From positions 5,704,001 through 5,768,000 of the forward strand of contig NZ_CP033966.1 of assembly GCF_003854895.1 (NCBI RefSeq): DNA of 64,000 nt. The letters run 5' to 3'. Origin of the DNA: Pigmentiphaga sp. H8 (GTDB lineage Bacteria > Pseudomonadota > Gammaproteobacteria > Burkholderiales > Burkholderiaceae_B). Under the pieces are notes generated by a model. The model had not been told where the DNA came from, searched no databases, and saw nothing but the letters and a program-made list of their open reading frames with translations. Below, in pieces: positions 8,954 through 17,154 of this stretch; position 1 is the first letter of the stretch; every line of letters begins with the position of its first letter. The position numbers and the translations under genes are program-made.

Positions 8954-9898
8954 ATGGCGATCACAGGAGTGATGCGGCCGGGACACGTTTGCATACGGGT
9001 TCTGGAGATCGAGCCGGCGGTACGGCATTACGTCGATACCATCGGGCTCAGGGAAGTCATGCGCGACACCGCCGCCGACGGCAGCGCGCGGGTGTTCCTG
9101 AAAGCCTGGGACGAAGCCGACCACCACAGCGTGGTGCTGCGCGAGGCCGATGAAGCCGGCATGGATTACATGGGCTGGAAAGTGGACTCGGAAGCCACGC
9201 TGGACAAACTCTCGGCCGATGTCGAAGCCAGCGGCCTGGCGACCGACATGGTTTGGATGAGGGAAGGCGAGCATCCGATGACGGGACGGCGTTTTCGCTT
9301 CACCGTTCCGACCGGACACGTGATGGAACTGTACGCGCACCGCGAGACGCCCGGGTGCGCGGTAGGCTATCTGAACCCCGATCCGTGGCCGGACGACATG
9401 CACGGCATGGGCGCACGCCGCTTCGACCACTGCCTGCTGTACGGCGACGACCTGGCCGGCACGTTCAAGCTGTTCACCGAGGTGCTGGGCTTCAACCTTA
9501 CCGAGGCGGTCGTGGCCGGGCCGGACGAGCAGATGATAGGCGCCTTCCTGAGCTGCGCGACCAAGGCCCACGACGTGGCCTTCATCCAGCAGCCGGTCAA
9601 GAACAAGCTACATCACGTTTCGTTCCTGCTGGACAACTGGGGCGAAGTGCTGAAGGCGGCCGACATCATCTCCAAGCGGCGCGTATCGCTGGACATCGGG
9701 CCGACGCGCCATGGCATCACGCGCGGCGAAACGGTGTACTTCTTCGATCCGAGCGGCAACCGCAACGAGGTGTTCGCCGGCGGCTATACCTGGTACCCGG
9801 ACAAACCGGTGATCAAGTGGACGGCCGAGGAGCTGGGCACGGGCATCTTCTACCACGACCGCAAGCTCAACGAGAAATTCCTGAGCGTGTTTACCTGA
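8954..9898 (+). CDS. Extradiol (catechol 2,3-) dioxygenase, XylE-type
   Basis: 314 residues with two vicinal-oxygen-chelate domains. The C-terminal domain carries the Fe(II) ligands H159 (RRFDHCLL), H220/H221 (KLHHVSF) and E272 (NRNEVFAGGY), equivalent to H153, H214 and E265 of P. putida XylE. It should cleave catechols next to the diol to 2-hydroxymuconic semialdehydes. No semialdehyde dehydrogenase or hydrolase follows, so downstream enzymes must be elsewhere, or the FAH-fold protein at 13193 may act later. The ATG has an AAGGAG site. Confidence 0.93.
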   Translation: MAITGVMRPGHVCIRVLEIEPAVRHYVDTIGLREVMRDTAADGSARVFLKAWDEADHHSVVLREADEAGMDYMGWKVDSEATLDKLSADVEASGLATDMVWMREGEHPMTGRRFRFTVPTGHVMELYAHRETPGCAVGYLNPDPWPDDMHGMGARRFDHCLLYGDDLAGTFKLFTEVLGFNLTEAVVAGPDEQMIGAFLSCATKAHDVAFIQQPVKNKLHHVSFLLDNWGEVLKAADIISKRRVSLDIGPTRHGITRGETVYFFDPSGNRNEVFAGGYTWYPDKPVIKWTAEELGTGIFYHDRKLNEKFLSVFT

Positions 9899-10061
9899 GT
9901 CGCGCGGGCGCGTATCCTCGCCCTCCTGACTGTATCTGGCGCCTACCCCGCGAGACGATCATGAACCTGGATTCCGCCCCCGCCGCCGCGCCGTCCGCGC
10001 TCCCGCATGACTGCCGGAACCAGGCCGGCGGCGCCCGGCCGACGCCGCGTCCGGCCTGAAC

Positions 10062-10970
10062 ATGCAGCTCCACCAGCTCCGGGCCTTCGCGGCGGTGGCC
10101 GAGGCGGGCAGCATCAGCGCCGCGGCCAAGCTGCTGGACCTGACCCAGCCCGCCATCACGCGGGCCTTGCAGCAACTGGAGCTGTCGGTGGGCGCCACGC
10201 TGCTGACGCGGTCGGCGCACGGCGTCGAGCTGACCCCCTACGGACAGGCCCTGCTGGAACACGCCCGTTTCATCGTGCGCGCGGCGGCCGACGCCCACAC
10301 CCACATCCGGCAACTGGTCGGCGACCTGTCGGGCAAGCTGTCCATCGCCTCGTCGGCGGCGCCGTTCGCGCTGGTGGTGCCGCGGGCGATCGAGATCATG
10401 CGGCTGCGCTTCCCCGACGTTTACATCCATCTGCAGGAAGCCACCTACCCCACGGTCATGGACCTGTTCCGCGAGAAGGGCCTGGACTTCGCCATCGGCC
10501 CGCTGCCCGCGGGCGGCCCCGGCGAAGGCTATAGGCACGATCCGCTGTTCACACTGGACCTGGTGGTGGCGGTGCGGCATGGCCACCCCAAGGCGCGGGC
10601 GAAGTCGCTGCGGGCACTGGCCGACGTGCCCTGGCTCGTTACCGGGCCTGCCGACGGACCGGGCATGGTCATCGAGCGGTCCTTCGTCGACGCCGGCCTG
10701 CCGCCGCCCCAGTGCGTCATGCATTGCGAATCCGTGGGCGGCGCCATCCAGATCATCGAGCACGGCAACATCGCCAGCTTCGTGCCGCGCTACCTGGCCG
10801 AGGAAGCGCAGGCCGGGGGCATGCTGGCCATCGTGCCGGTGGCCGAGACCCTGCCGTCGCTGACGATTTCCGCGTTCATGCCGGTGCAGAAGATCCTGAG
10901 CCCGGCGGGGCAGGCGCTGTATTCGGCCATCCACAGCATCAGCCGCAGCCTGCGGCCCCAGGGCGCCTGA
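10062..10970 (+). CDS. LysR-family transcriptional regulator
   Basis: 302 residues. An N-terminal winged helix-turn-helix (MQLHQLRAFAAVAEAGSISAAA, TQPAITRALQQLE) is followed by a CbnR/NAC-like effector domain. It is transcribed toward the TauD-like gene rather than divergently. It sits between the extradiol operon and the dioxygenase/dehydrogenase genes, so it probably controls one or both; the effector is unknown. The 163 bp before it hold no recognisable terminator. Confidence 0.9.
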   Translation: MQLHQLRAFAAVAEAGSISAAAKLLDLTQPAITRALQQLELSVGATLLTRSAHGVELTPYGQALLEHARFIVRAAADAHTHIRQLVGDLSGKLSIASSAAPFALVVPRAIEIMRLRFPDVYIHLQEATYPTVMDLFREKGLDFAIGPLPAGGPGEGYRHDPLFTLDLVVAVRHGHPKARAKSLRALADVPWLVTGPADGPGMVIERSFVDAGLPPPQCVMHCESVGGAIQIIEHGNIASFVPRYLAEEAQAGGMLAIVPVAETLPSLTISAFMPVQKILSPAGQALYSAIHSISRSLRPQGA

Positions 10971-11080
10971 TCCTCCCCGTTGTTTCCGTTCAGGAAATAA
11001 CAAGTTTGCGCCCGGCGGGGTGTCCAAACCGGCCGTCGATGCCTACCATTTCGCCATCGATCAGCCAGACAGGACTCAAG

Positions 11081-11998
11081 ATGACGGATATCGTCCCCAC
11101 CGGAAAGATACTCGGGGCCACGGTGCGCGGCCTGGACCTTTCCCGGCCGCTTTCGGAGCAGGATTTCGCCACGCTGCTGGCGGCGCTGGGCACGCACGGC
11201 GTCCTGCGCTTTCCGGCGCAATCGATCACGCCGGCGCAGCTGCGGGATTTCTCGGCCCGTTTCGGCGGCCTGCAGCGGACGGTGTCGGACGCCAACGAGC
11301 CCGGCATTCCCGAGGTCAGCATTCTTTCCAATATCGTCGAGAACGGCCGGCTGATCGGCATCGCCGACGCCGGCCAGGACTGGCACACCGACATGTCCTA
11401 CAACCCGACCGTGGGTTTCGTGAACGTGCTGCACGCCCTGAAGGTGCCGCGCCGCGACGGCCGCGCGCTGGGATCGACCAGCTTCGCCAACATGCACGCC
11501 GCCTGCGAGGACCTGCCCGCCGACGTCAAGCGCGAGCTGGAGGGCGCCACCGCGGTCCACGACTTCAACAAGTTCTGGGAAAACATGCGGGCGCGGCCCG
11601 GCAGCGAGCGGCCGCCGCTCACGCCCGAGCAGCGCGCCAAGCGGCCGCCGTCGACGCACCCGGTGTTCCTGACCCACCCGATCACCGGACGCAAGGTGCT
11701 GTACTGCAATCCCGGCTACGCCATCCGGATCAACGAACTCGATGCGCGCCGCAGCGACGAGATGCTGGAATTCCTGTTCGCGCACCAGTTGCAGGCCAAG
11801 TACCAGTGCACCCACGAATGGACCGAGGGCGACGTGCTGATGTGGGACCACATCGGAACGCTGCACAACGCCTGGCCCGACTACCTGCCCCACGAGCACC
11901 GGCTGATCAAGCGCTGCCAGGTCATGGCCGACCGCATCTTCGATCCGTCCTTCCTGCCGGCCGCGATCCGCCCCGCGCGCGCCGCGGCCGCGCACTGA
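11081..11998 (+). CDS. TauD/TfdA-family Fe(II)/2-oxoglutarate dioxygenase
   Basis: 305 residues. The facial triad is H102-x-D104 (WHTDMSY) and H262 (LHNAWPDY), with R274/R278 for 2-oxoglutarate binding. The family hydroxylates carbon next to sulfonate, ether or aryloxyacetate groups and so releases sulfite, aldehydes or glyoxylate. It is followed directly by a hydroxyacid dehydrogenase, FAH-fold hydrolase and NTF2-like gene on the same strand. A pathway producing a 2-hydroxyacid is therefore plausible, but the substrate is not predictable. Confidence 0.9.
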   Translation: MTDIVPTGKILGATVRGLDLSRPLSEQDFATLLAALGTHGVLRFPAQSITPAQLRDFSARFGGLQRTVSDANEPGIPEVSILSNIVENGRLIGIADAGQDWHTDMSYNPTVGFVNVLHALKVPRRDGRALGSTSFANMHAACEDLPADVKRELEGATAVHDFNKFWENMRARPGSERPPLTPEQRAKRPPSTHPVFLTHPITGRKVLYCNPGYAIRINELDARRSDEMLEFLFAHQLQAKYQCTHEWTEGDVLMWDHIGTLHNAWPDYLPHEHRLIKRCQVMADRIFDPSFLPAAIRPARAAAAH

Positions 11999-12005
11999 GC
12001 GCGCC

Positions 12006-13205
12006 ATGGCCCTGTTCGATCGCGGCATCGGCCGCGCCCAGTCCATCGACGACCTGCGGGCGGCGGCGCGCCGCCGCCTGCCCAGGCTGGTGTTCGATTT
12101 CTTCGACGGCGGCGCCGAGAGCGAAGCCACGCTGGCCGACAACCGCCAGGCCTTTGAGCGCGTGCGCCTGCTGCCGCGCGCCCTGGTGGACGTATCCCGG
12201 GTTTCCACCCGCTGCACCGTGCTGGGCGCGCCGGCCGACTACCCGCTGGCCATCGCCCCCACAGGCGGCGTCGGCTACGGCCGCCACGGCGGCGACCTGG
12301 CCATCGCCAAGGCCGCCGCGCGGCACGGCATCCCCTATACCCTGTCGACCAGCGCCACGGCGTCGATCGAGGAAGTCGCGCGCGAGGCGCCCGGCCGCCT
12401 GTGGTTCCAGGCCTACGTGCTGAAGAACCAGGACTTCTTCCACGGCCTGATCGAGCGCGCGCGGGCGGCGGACTACGAGGCGCTGGTCATCACCGTCGAC
12501 CTGCCGGTGGGCGGCAAGCGCGAGCGCGACGTGCGCAACGGTTTCCGCACTCCCTTCCGGCTCACATACCGCAGCTTTGGCGACGTCGCGGCTCACCCCC
12601 GCTGGGCGCTGGCGCTGCTGCGCCACGGCATGCCGGTGAACAAGAACCTGATCGGCCTGCAGCGCGACGTGACCTCGGTGGCGGGACTGGCCTCGGCGGT
12701 GGGGCGCAACTACGATCCCTCGTTCGACTGGGACCGCCTGGCGCAGGTACGCGACCGCTGGCCGCGCAAGCTGATCGTCAAGGGCATCCTGCGCCCGGAC
12801 GACGCCGACCGGCTGGTGCGGCTGGGCGCCGACGCCGTGGTGGTGTCCAATCATGGCGGACGCCAGCTCGACGGCGCCTGCGCGACGCTGGACGCATTGC
12901 CCGGCGTGGCGGACGCGGTGGGCGGCCGCATCCCGGTCTGGCTGGACGGCGGCGTGCGGCGCGGCGTGGACATCCTGAAGGCGCGGGCGCTGGGCGCCGA
13001 AGGCGTGCTGGTCGGACGCGCGACGCTGTACGGCGCGGTCGCGGGCGGCGAACCGGGCGCGAACCGGGCCTTGCAGATCCTGACCGAAGAACTGGTGCGC
13101 GCGATGAAGCTGTGCGGCGCGCCCCGCATCGAGGACATCGACGAAACCCTCCTGGCGCGCCCGCCGCGCCAGGCAACCCACGAAGGACGGACATGCGCTG
13201 GCTGA
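12006..13205 (+). CDS. FMN-dependent alpha-hydroxyacid dehydrogenase
   Basis: 399 residues of the L-lactate dehydrogenase/mandelate dehydrogenase/glycolate oxidase fold. FMN and substrate motifs are present: IAPTGGVGYG, the STSATASIEEV segment, K259 and the catalytic SNHGGRQLDG block with H283 and R286. It oxidises an (S)-2-hydroxyacid to the 2-oxoacid. A mandelate-type aromatic substrate fits the neighbours better than lactate. It starts 7 bp after the TauD-like gene and its last 13 bases overlap the next gene, which indicates tight coupling. Confidence 0.9.
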   Translation: MALFDRGIGRAQSIDDLRAAARRRLPRLVFDFFDGGAESEATLADNRQAFERVRLLPRALVDVSRVSTRCTVLGAPADYPLAIAPTGGVGYGRHGGDLAIAKAAARHGIPYTLSTSATASIEEVAREAPGRLWFQAYVLKNQDFFHGLIERARAADYEALVITVDLPVGGKRERDVRNGFRTPFRLTYRSFGDVAAHPRWALALLRHGMPVNKNLIGLQRDVTSVAGLASAVGRNYDPSFDWDRLAQVRDRWPRKLIVKGILRPDDADRLVRLGADAVVVSNHGGRQLDGACATLDALPGVADAVGGRIPVWLDGGVRRGVDILKARALGAEGVLVGRATLYGAVAGGEPGANRALQILTEELVRAMKLCGAPRIEDIDETLLARPPRQATHEGRTCAG

Positions 13206-13969
13206 GATACACGGATTCGACGGGCACCCACTACGGACTGGCCGAGGGCGACCGCATACGGCGGGTCGAGGGCTCGCCCTTCGACGGCTATGCGCCGACG
13301 AACGACTGGACCCGTCTGGACCAAGTGCGGCTGGAAGTGCCGGTGGTCCCTCGCACCTTCTATTGCGCCGGCCTGAACTACGCCGAGCACGCCATCGAGG
13401 CGGCCCGCAAACGGGGCCAGGAGCCGCAGTTGCCCAAGCAGGCGGACATCGGCTACCGCGCCAACAACGCCCTGGTGCCGCACGGCCACGACGTGGTGAT
13501 GCCGCCCGATGCCCGCACCATCCACTACGAAGGCGAACTGGTCGCGGTCATCGGCAAGGAAGCCCGCCACCTGACGCCCGAGAACGCGCTGGACTGCGTG
13601 CTGGGCTACACCATCGGCAACGACGTCAGCGAGCGCAACTGGCAGCGGTCGGACCGCACCTTCTGGCGCGCCAAGAACTCGGACACCTTCAAGCCCATGG
13701 GCCCCTGGATAGACACCGATTTCGATCCGTCCCGGGCCCGCACCCAGGTGCGCGTGAACGGCCGGACCACCATCGACTTCGCCACCGCGGCGATGATCTT
13801 CGACGTGCCCACCTTCCTGTGCGCCATGACGAAGTACCTGACCCTGTACCCCGGCGACGTGGTCTGGATGGGCACCGACGGCCAGTCGCCCGACCTGCGT
13901 GCCGGCGACGTGGTGGAGATCGAGATCACCGGGCTGGGCACGCTGCGCAACACTTTCGTGCAAGGATGA
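13193..13969 (+). CDS. Fumarylacetoacetate hydrolase-fold protein
   Basis: 258 residues. The FAH metal site is E113-x-E115 (HYEGELVAVIGK) and D144 (IGNDVSERNW), with a GxxxxxPG-like substrate region lacking the long N-terminal domain of true FAH. Members act as hydratases, isomerases or decarboxylases on 2-oxo/enol acids, including products of extradiol cleavage (HpaG, NahQ-like). It overlaps the dehydrogenase by 13 bp and precedes the NTF2-like gene by 4 bp. It is the best local candidate for processing the ring-cleavage product of the XylE-type enzyme. Confidence 0.9.
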   Translation: MRWLRYTDSTGTHYGLAEGDRIRRVEGSPFDGYAPTNDWTRLDQVRLEVPVVPRTFYCAGLNYAEHAIEAARKRGQEPQLPKQADIGYRANNALVPHGHDVVMPPDARTIHYEGELVAVIGKEARHLTPENALDCVLGYTIGNDVSERNWQRSDRTFWRAKNSDTFKPMGPWIDTDFDPSRARTQVRVNGRTTIDFATAAMIFDVPTFLCAMTKYLTLYPGDVVWMGTDGQSPDLRAGDVVEIEITGLGTLRNTFVQG

Positions 13970-13973
13970 CACC

Positions 13974-14402
13974 ATGACCGATCTGGAACACTGGGCCGCG
14001 GTGACCGGCTGCCAGCAGGCCATCCATGGCTTCTACCTGGCGCTGGACGGCGGCGACTTCGACGCGGTCGCCGCCTGCATGTCCGCACACGGCGTCTGGC
14101 ATCGCCAGGGCCGGGCGCTGCAAGGCCCGGCCGAGGTCCGCGCGGCGCTGGCCGACCGGCCCGCCGGACGCACCACGGCCCATCTGGTGCAGAACCTCGT
14201 GATCGACCTGGATGGCCCGGACCGGGCCACGGCGCGGTACATGACGCTGGTCTACCGCGTCGACGCGGCGGCTCCGCAGGCGGGGCCGGTCCCGATGCCG
14301 CCGCCCCTGTCCATTTCCCTGCACCACGAGCGCCTGTCCCGGACACCGGACGGGCGCTGGCTGGTGGACGAGAAGCAGGGCCAGCGCCGGTTCGGGAACT
14401 GA
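13974..14402 (+). CDS. NTF2-like/SnoaL-fold small protein
   Basis: 142 residues with the cystatin/NTF2 pattern: the N-terminal helix (QQAIHGFYLALDGGDFDAVAACM), HGVWHRQGR strand and TAHLVQNLVI region. The fold is shared by dehydratases, isomerases and beta subunits of ring-hydroxylating oxygenases. No catalytic dyad can be assigned with confidence. It ends the operon, and its stop abuts that of the convergent Bug receptor with no gap. Confidence 0.8.
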   Translation: MTDLEHWAAVTGCQQAIHGFYLALDGGDFDAVAACMSAHGVWHRQGRALQGPAEVRAALADRPAGRTTAHLVQNLVIDLDGPDRATARYMTLVYRVDAAAPQAGPVPMPPPLSISLHHERLSRTPDGRWLVDEKQGQRRFGN

Positions 14403-15401
14403 CTATTGCAGCGTGTTCTTGGCCTGCTGCAGCAGGGCCTTGTACTGGGTGGTGTCCCGCACCAGCAGTTCGCGCAGCTCGGCCGGCGCGGTGGTCCGCA
14501 CCTCCATGCCCTGCGCCGCCAGCGTCTCGATGATCTTCGGCGACTTGCCGGCCTTGGCCAGCGCGGCGTTCAGCCGATCGACCACCGGCGCGGGCGTACC
14601 GGCCGGCGCCAGCACGGCCTGCCAGGTCTCGGCCTGGAAGCCCTTGACGCCGCTTTCATCCACCGTGGGCACGCCGGGCGTGGCGGGCGAGCGCTTGGCG
14701 CCGGTGGTCGCGATCAGCGCCAGCCGGCCTTCGGCCACGTGCTCCATGTTCCCCACCAGGGAGCTGAACATGACGTCCACGCGCCCGGCCAGCAGGTCGG
14801 CCATGGCCGGCCCCGTACCCTTGTAGGGGACGTGCACCATCTTGATGCCGGCCGCCTTGGCGAAGGCCTCGCCCGCCAGGTGCTGCGCCGAGCCGTTGCC
14901 CGACGAGGCGAAGTTCACCTTGCCCGGGTTGGCCTTGGCGTAGGCGATGAATTCCTGGACCGTGCGGATCTTCAGCCCCGGCGTCACCAGGATGCCCAAC
15001 GATTGCACGGTGGCCTGGCCGATGGGCTGGAAATCGGCCACGGGATCGTAGGTCTTGGTGTCATGCAGCAGCGGCGTGATCACGAAGGCGTTGGTGCCGA
15101 AAAGCAGCGTATAGCCGTCGGCCGGCGAACGCCGGACCGACTCGGTCCCGACCAGGGTGCCGCCGCCCGCGCGGTTCTCCAGCACCACCGTCTGTCCCAG
15201 GCTTTCGGACATCTCCTGGGCGAACATCCGCCCGACGATGTCGGTCGCGCCGCCCGGGGCATAGGCCACGACCAGGCGCAGCGGGTGCGACGGAAAACCC
15301 TGCGCGCCGGCCGGCGCGGCGGCCCAGGGACCGGTGGCGGCAAGCACGAGCGCCAGCGCGGTCAGCCGGCGGCGGGTGGGGGACGAAGGGAGTCGGGTCA
15401 T
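14403..15401 (-). CDS. TTT/Bug-family periplasmic solute receptor
   Basis: 332 residues. A twin-arginine-like start (SPTRRRLTALAL) and hydrophobic core end near AGAQG. Bug signatures follow: FPSHPLRLVVAYAPGGATDIVGR, ENRAGGGTLVG, PADGYTLLFGTNAF, ASSGNGSAQHLAGE, HVPYKGTGPAMADLLAGRVD and VPTVDESG. It is divergent from the LysR gene at 15533, the usual arrangement for a receptor regulated by its neighbour, and convergent with the NTF2-like gene. The ligand is likely a carboxylate belonging to the pathway encoded at 10062-14402. Confidence 0.9.
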   Translation of the reverse strand: MTRLPSSPTRRRLTALALVLAATGPWAAAPAGAQGFPSHPLRLVVAYAPGGATDIVGRMFAQEMSESLGQTVVLENRAGGGTLVGTESVRRSPADGYTLLFGTNAFVITPLLHDTKTYDPVADFQPIGQATVQSLGILVTPGLKIRTVQEFIAYAKANPGKVNFASSGNGSAQHLAGEAFAKAAGIKMVHVPYKGTGPAMADLLAGRVDVMFSSLVGNMEHVAEGRLALIATTGAKRSPATPGVPTVDESGVKGFQAETWQAVLAPAGTPAPVVDRLNAALAKAGKSPKIIETLAAQGMEVRTTAPAELRELLVRDTTQYKALLQQAKNTLQ

Positions 15402-15490
15402 AGGAGGTCTCCGGATTTTCGTATCGAATGCGAAACAATGGATGGGGGCATTATTCGTTCGCCCCGCCTGCTCAACAAGGCGGCGGTGCT

Positions 15491-15503
15491 AAATTTGAAA
15501 TTT
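15491..15503. promoter_or_regulatory. Candidate LysR operator
   Basis: AAATTTGAAATTT is a perfect dyad in an otherwise GC-rich 131-bp spacer between a Bug receptor and its divergent LysR gene. It lies 29 bp before the LysR start. LysR sites are typically AT-rich dyads of the T-N11-A form, so position and composition fit. Binding is inferred. Confidence 0.5.
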
Positions 15504-15532
15504 CCTAAAGAGAAACCGGCAAGGACAAGCAC

Positions 15533-16453
15533 GTGGACCAGCTCAGTTGCCTGCGCATGTTCCTGGAGGTGGCCCGGCGCAACAGCTTCGCCGGCGCCGC
15601 GCAGCACTTCGGCGTATCGCGCGCCACCTGCACCAAGCAGGTGGCCTGGCTGGAACGCTCGCTGGGCGTCAAGCTGCTCAACCGCACGACCAAGCAGCTG
15701 GGGCTGACGCCGGCCGGCCTGCAGGTACTGGAGAACGGCACCGACCTCCTGCAGCGCTACGACGACTTGCGCGAATCCGTGCACGACCTGTCGCGCGACG
15801 TGGCGGGCGTGGTGCGGGTGGGCGTGCCGCCCGCCTTCGGCACGCAGCGCCTCTTGCCGGTGATCGGCGAATTCCACGAGCGCTATCCCGACGTCCAGAT
15901 AGCCCTTAGCCTGCTGACCGTCCGCAAGCAGGAAACCTTCGTCGAACAGGGACTGGACGTGGGCATCATCATCGTCCCGGTGCTCAAGGATGCCAGCTTC
16001 ATCGCCATTCCGCTGGCCGAGGCGCGCCAGGCGCTGGTCGCCTCGCCGGCCTATCTGGCCAAGGTCCCGCCCATCATCCATCCCCGCGACCTCCAGCATT
16101 GCAAGTGCCTGGTCAACTGGAACAAATCGCCCACCGCCACCTGGAACTTCACCGGTCCCGAGGGGCCGGTGTCCGTCCGGGTCCAGGGGCCGCTACGCTC
16201 GGACTTCGGCGACGCCCTGAAGGAAGCCGCGCTGACCGGCATGGGGATCTCCATGCACCCCTACTACATGATCGCCGACGAGCTCGAGCGCGGCGAACTG
16301 CGGGTCGTCCTGCCCGACTACGTCCCCTCGGGGCTGGACGTCTACGCCATCTACTCGTCGCGCAAGAACCTGCCCATGCGGGTGCAGGTCTTCCTGGAAT
16401 TCCTGAAGGAATGGGCCCGGACACCCAAGTCCTGGAGCAAGAGCATGGAATAA
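15533..16453 (+). CDS. LysR-family transcriptional regulator
   Basis: 306 residues from a GTG start, with AAGGA 9 bp upstream. The N-terminal helix-turn-helix (LSCLRMFLEVARRNSFAGAAQHFGVSRATCTKQV) is of the group-A (CrgA-like) type. The effector domain ends with YAIYSSRKNLPMRVQVFLEFLKEW, also typical of that group. It is divergent from the Bug receptor at 14403-15401 and presumably controls it. Confidence 0.9.
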   Translation: MDQLSCLRMFLEVARRNSFAGAAQHFGVSRATCTKQVAWLERSLGVKLLNRTTKQLGLTPAGLQVLENGTDLLQRYDDLRESVHDLSRDVAGVVRVGVPPAFGTQRLLPVIGEFHERYPDVQIALSLLTVRKQETFVEQGLDVGIIIVPVLKDASFIAIPLAEARQALVASPAYLAKVPPIIHPRDLQHCKCLVNWNKSPTATWNFTGPEGPVSVRVQGPLRSDFGDALKEAALTGMGISMHPYYMIADELERGELRVVLPDYVPSGLDVYAIYSSRKNLPMRVQVFLEFLKEWARTPKSWSKSME

Positions 16454-16486
16454 CCCGCCTCTTGACATTCCGGCCACTTGCGCGCG

Positions 16487-16510
16487 TAATACATAGCTAG
16501 CTATGTATTA
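16487..16510. promoter_or_regulatory. 24-bp perfect palindrome in a promoter
   Basis: The dyad has arms TAATACATAG and CTATGTATTA around a central CTAG, with no mismatch. A TTGACA box at 16462-16467 lies 19 bp before it, so the palindrome would cover the -10 element and transcription start of the FMN reductase operon, an ideal repressor position. The length and AT-rich shape suit a MarR-family dimer. A MarR gene lies at the far end of this operon (20126-20557). No second copy was seen in front of the MarR gene itself. Confidence 0.75.
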
Positions 16511-16522
16511 ACGGAGACAGGC

Positions 16523-17125
16523 ATGAACACCTCCCCGCCCCGCGTGGTGGCACTGGGCGGCACCACGCGCCCCGACTCGTCCACCGAGCGCGCGCTGCGG
16601 CACGCGCTGGATGCCGTGGCCGCCACCGGCGCGCAGGTCGTCCTGCTGGCCGGCGACGACCTGGTCCTGCCCATGTACGCCCCGCACGAACCCGGCCGCA
16701 CGCCGGCGGCACTGCGCCTGGTGGCCGAGCTGCGCCGGGCCGACGGCGTCATCCTGGCCTCGCCCGGCTACCACGGCAGCCTGTCGGGCCTGGTCAAGAA
16801 CGCGCTGGACTACACCGAGGACCTGCGCACCGACGCCCGGCCCTACCTGAGCGGCCGGGCGGTGGGCTGCATCGCCAACGCCGCCGGCTGGCAGGCGGCC
16901 GTCACCACGCTGGGCGCGCTGCGCGACATCGTGCACGCGCTGCGCGGCTGGCCCACGCCGCTGGGCGTGTGCATAGGCGGCACCGATCCCGCCTTCGCGC
17001 CCGACGGCCGCTGCATCGACGCACGCGTGGACGAACAACTGCGCACGCTGGGCCGCGAGGTGGCCGACTTCGCCCACCGCATGCGCGCGCCGCAGCCCGG
17101 CATCGCGATGCGCGCCGCCGCCTGA
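16523..17125 (+). CDS. NAD(P)H-dependent FMN reductase family protein
   Basis: 200 residues, flavodoxin-like. The phosphate-binding loop GGTTRPDSSTERALRHAL and the SPGYHGSLSGLVKNALDY motif (flavin-contacting P-x-Y-x-x-S) define the NADPH-dependent FMN reductase family. It would supply reduced FMN, most plausibly to the luciferase-like monooxygenase two genes downstream. First gene after the palindromic promoter, with GGAGA before the ATG. Confidence 0.9.
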   Translation: MNTSPPRVVALGGTTRPDSSTERALRHALDAVAATGAQVVLLAGDDLVLPMYAPHEPGRTPAALRLVAELRRADGVILASPGYHGSLSGLVKNALDYTEDLRTDARPYLSGRAVGCIANAAGWQAAVTTLGALRDIVHALRGWPTPLGVCIGGTDPAFAPDGRCIDARVDEQLRTLGREVADFAHRMRAPQPGIAMRAAA

Positions 17126-17154
17126 CGCGCCCCCTTTTCCACCTAGGAGACATC

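Noticed and set aside
9961..10059. Possible 32-codon leader gene before the LysR gene at 10062
   Set aside because: The ribosome site is weak and the Ala/Pro composition is what chance GC-rich sequence gives.
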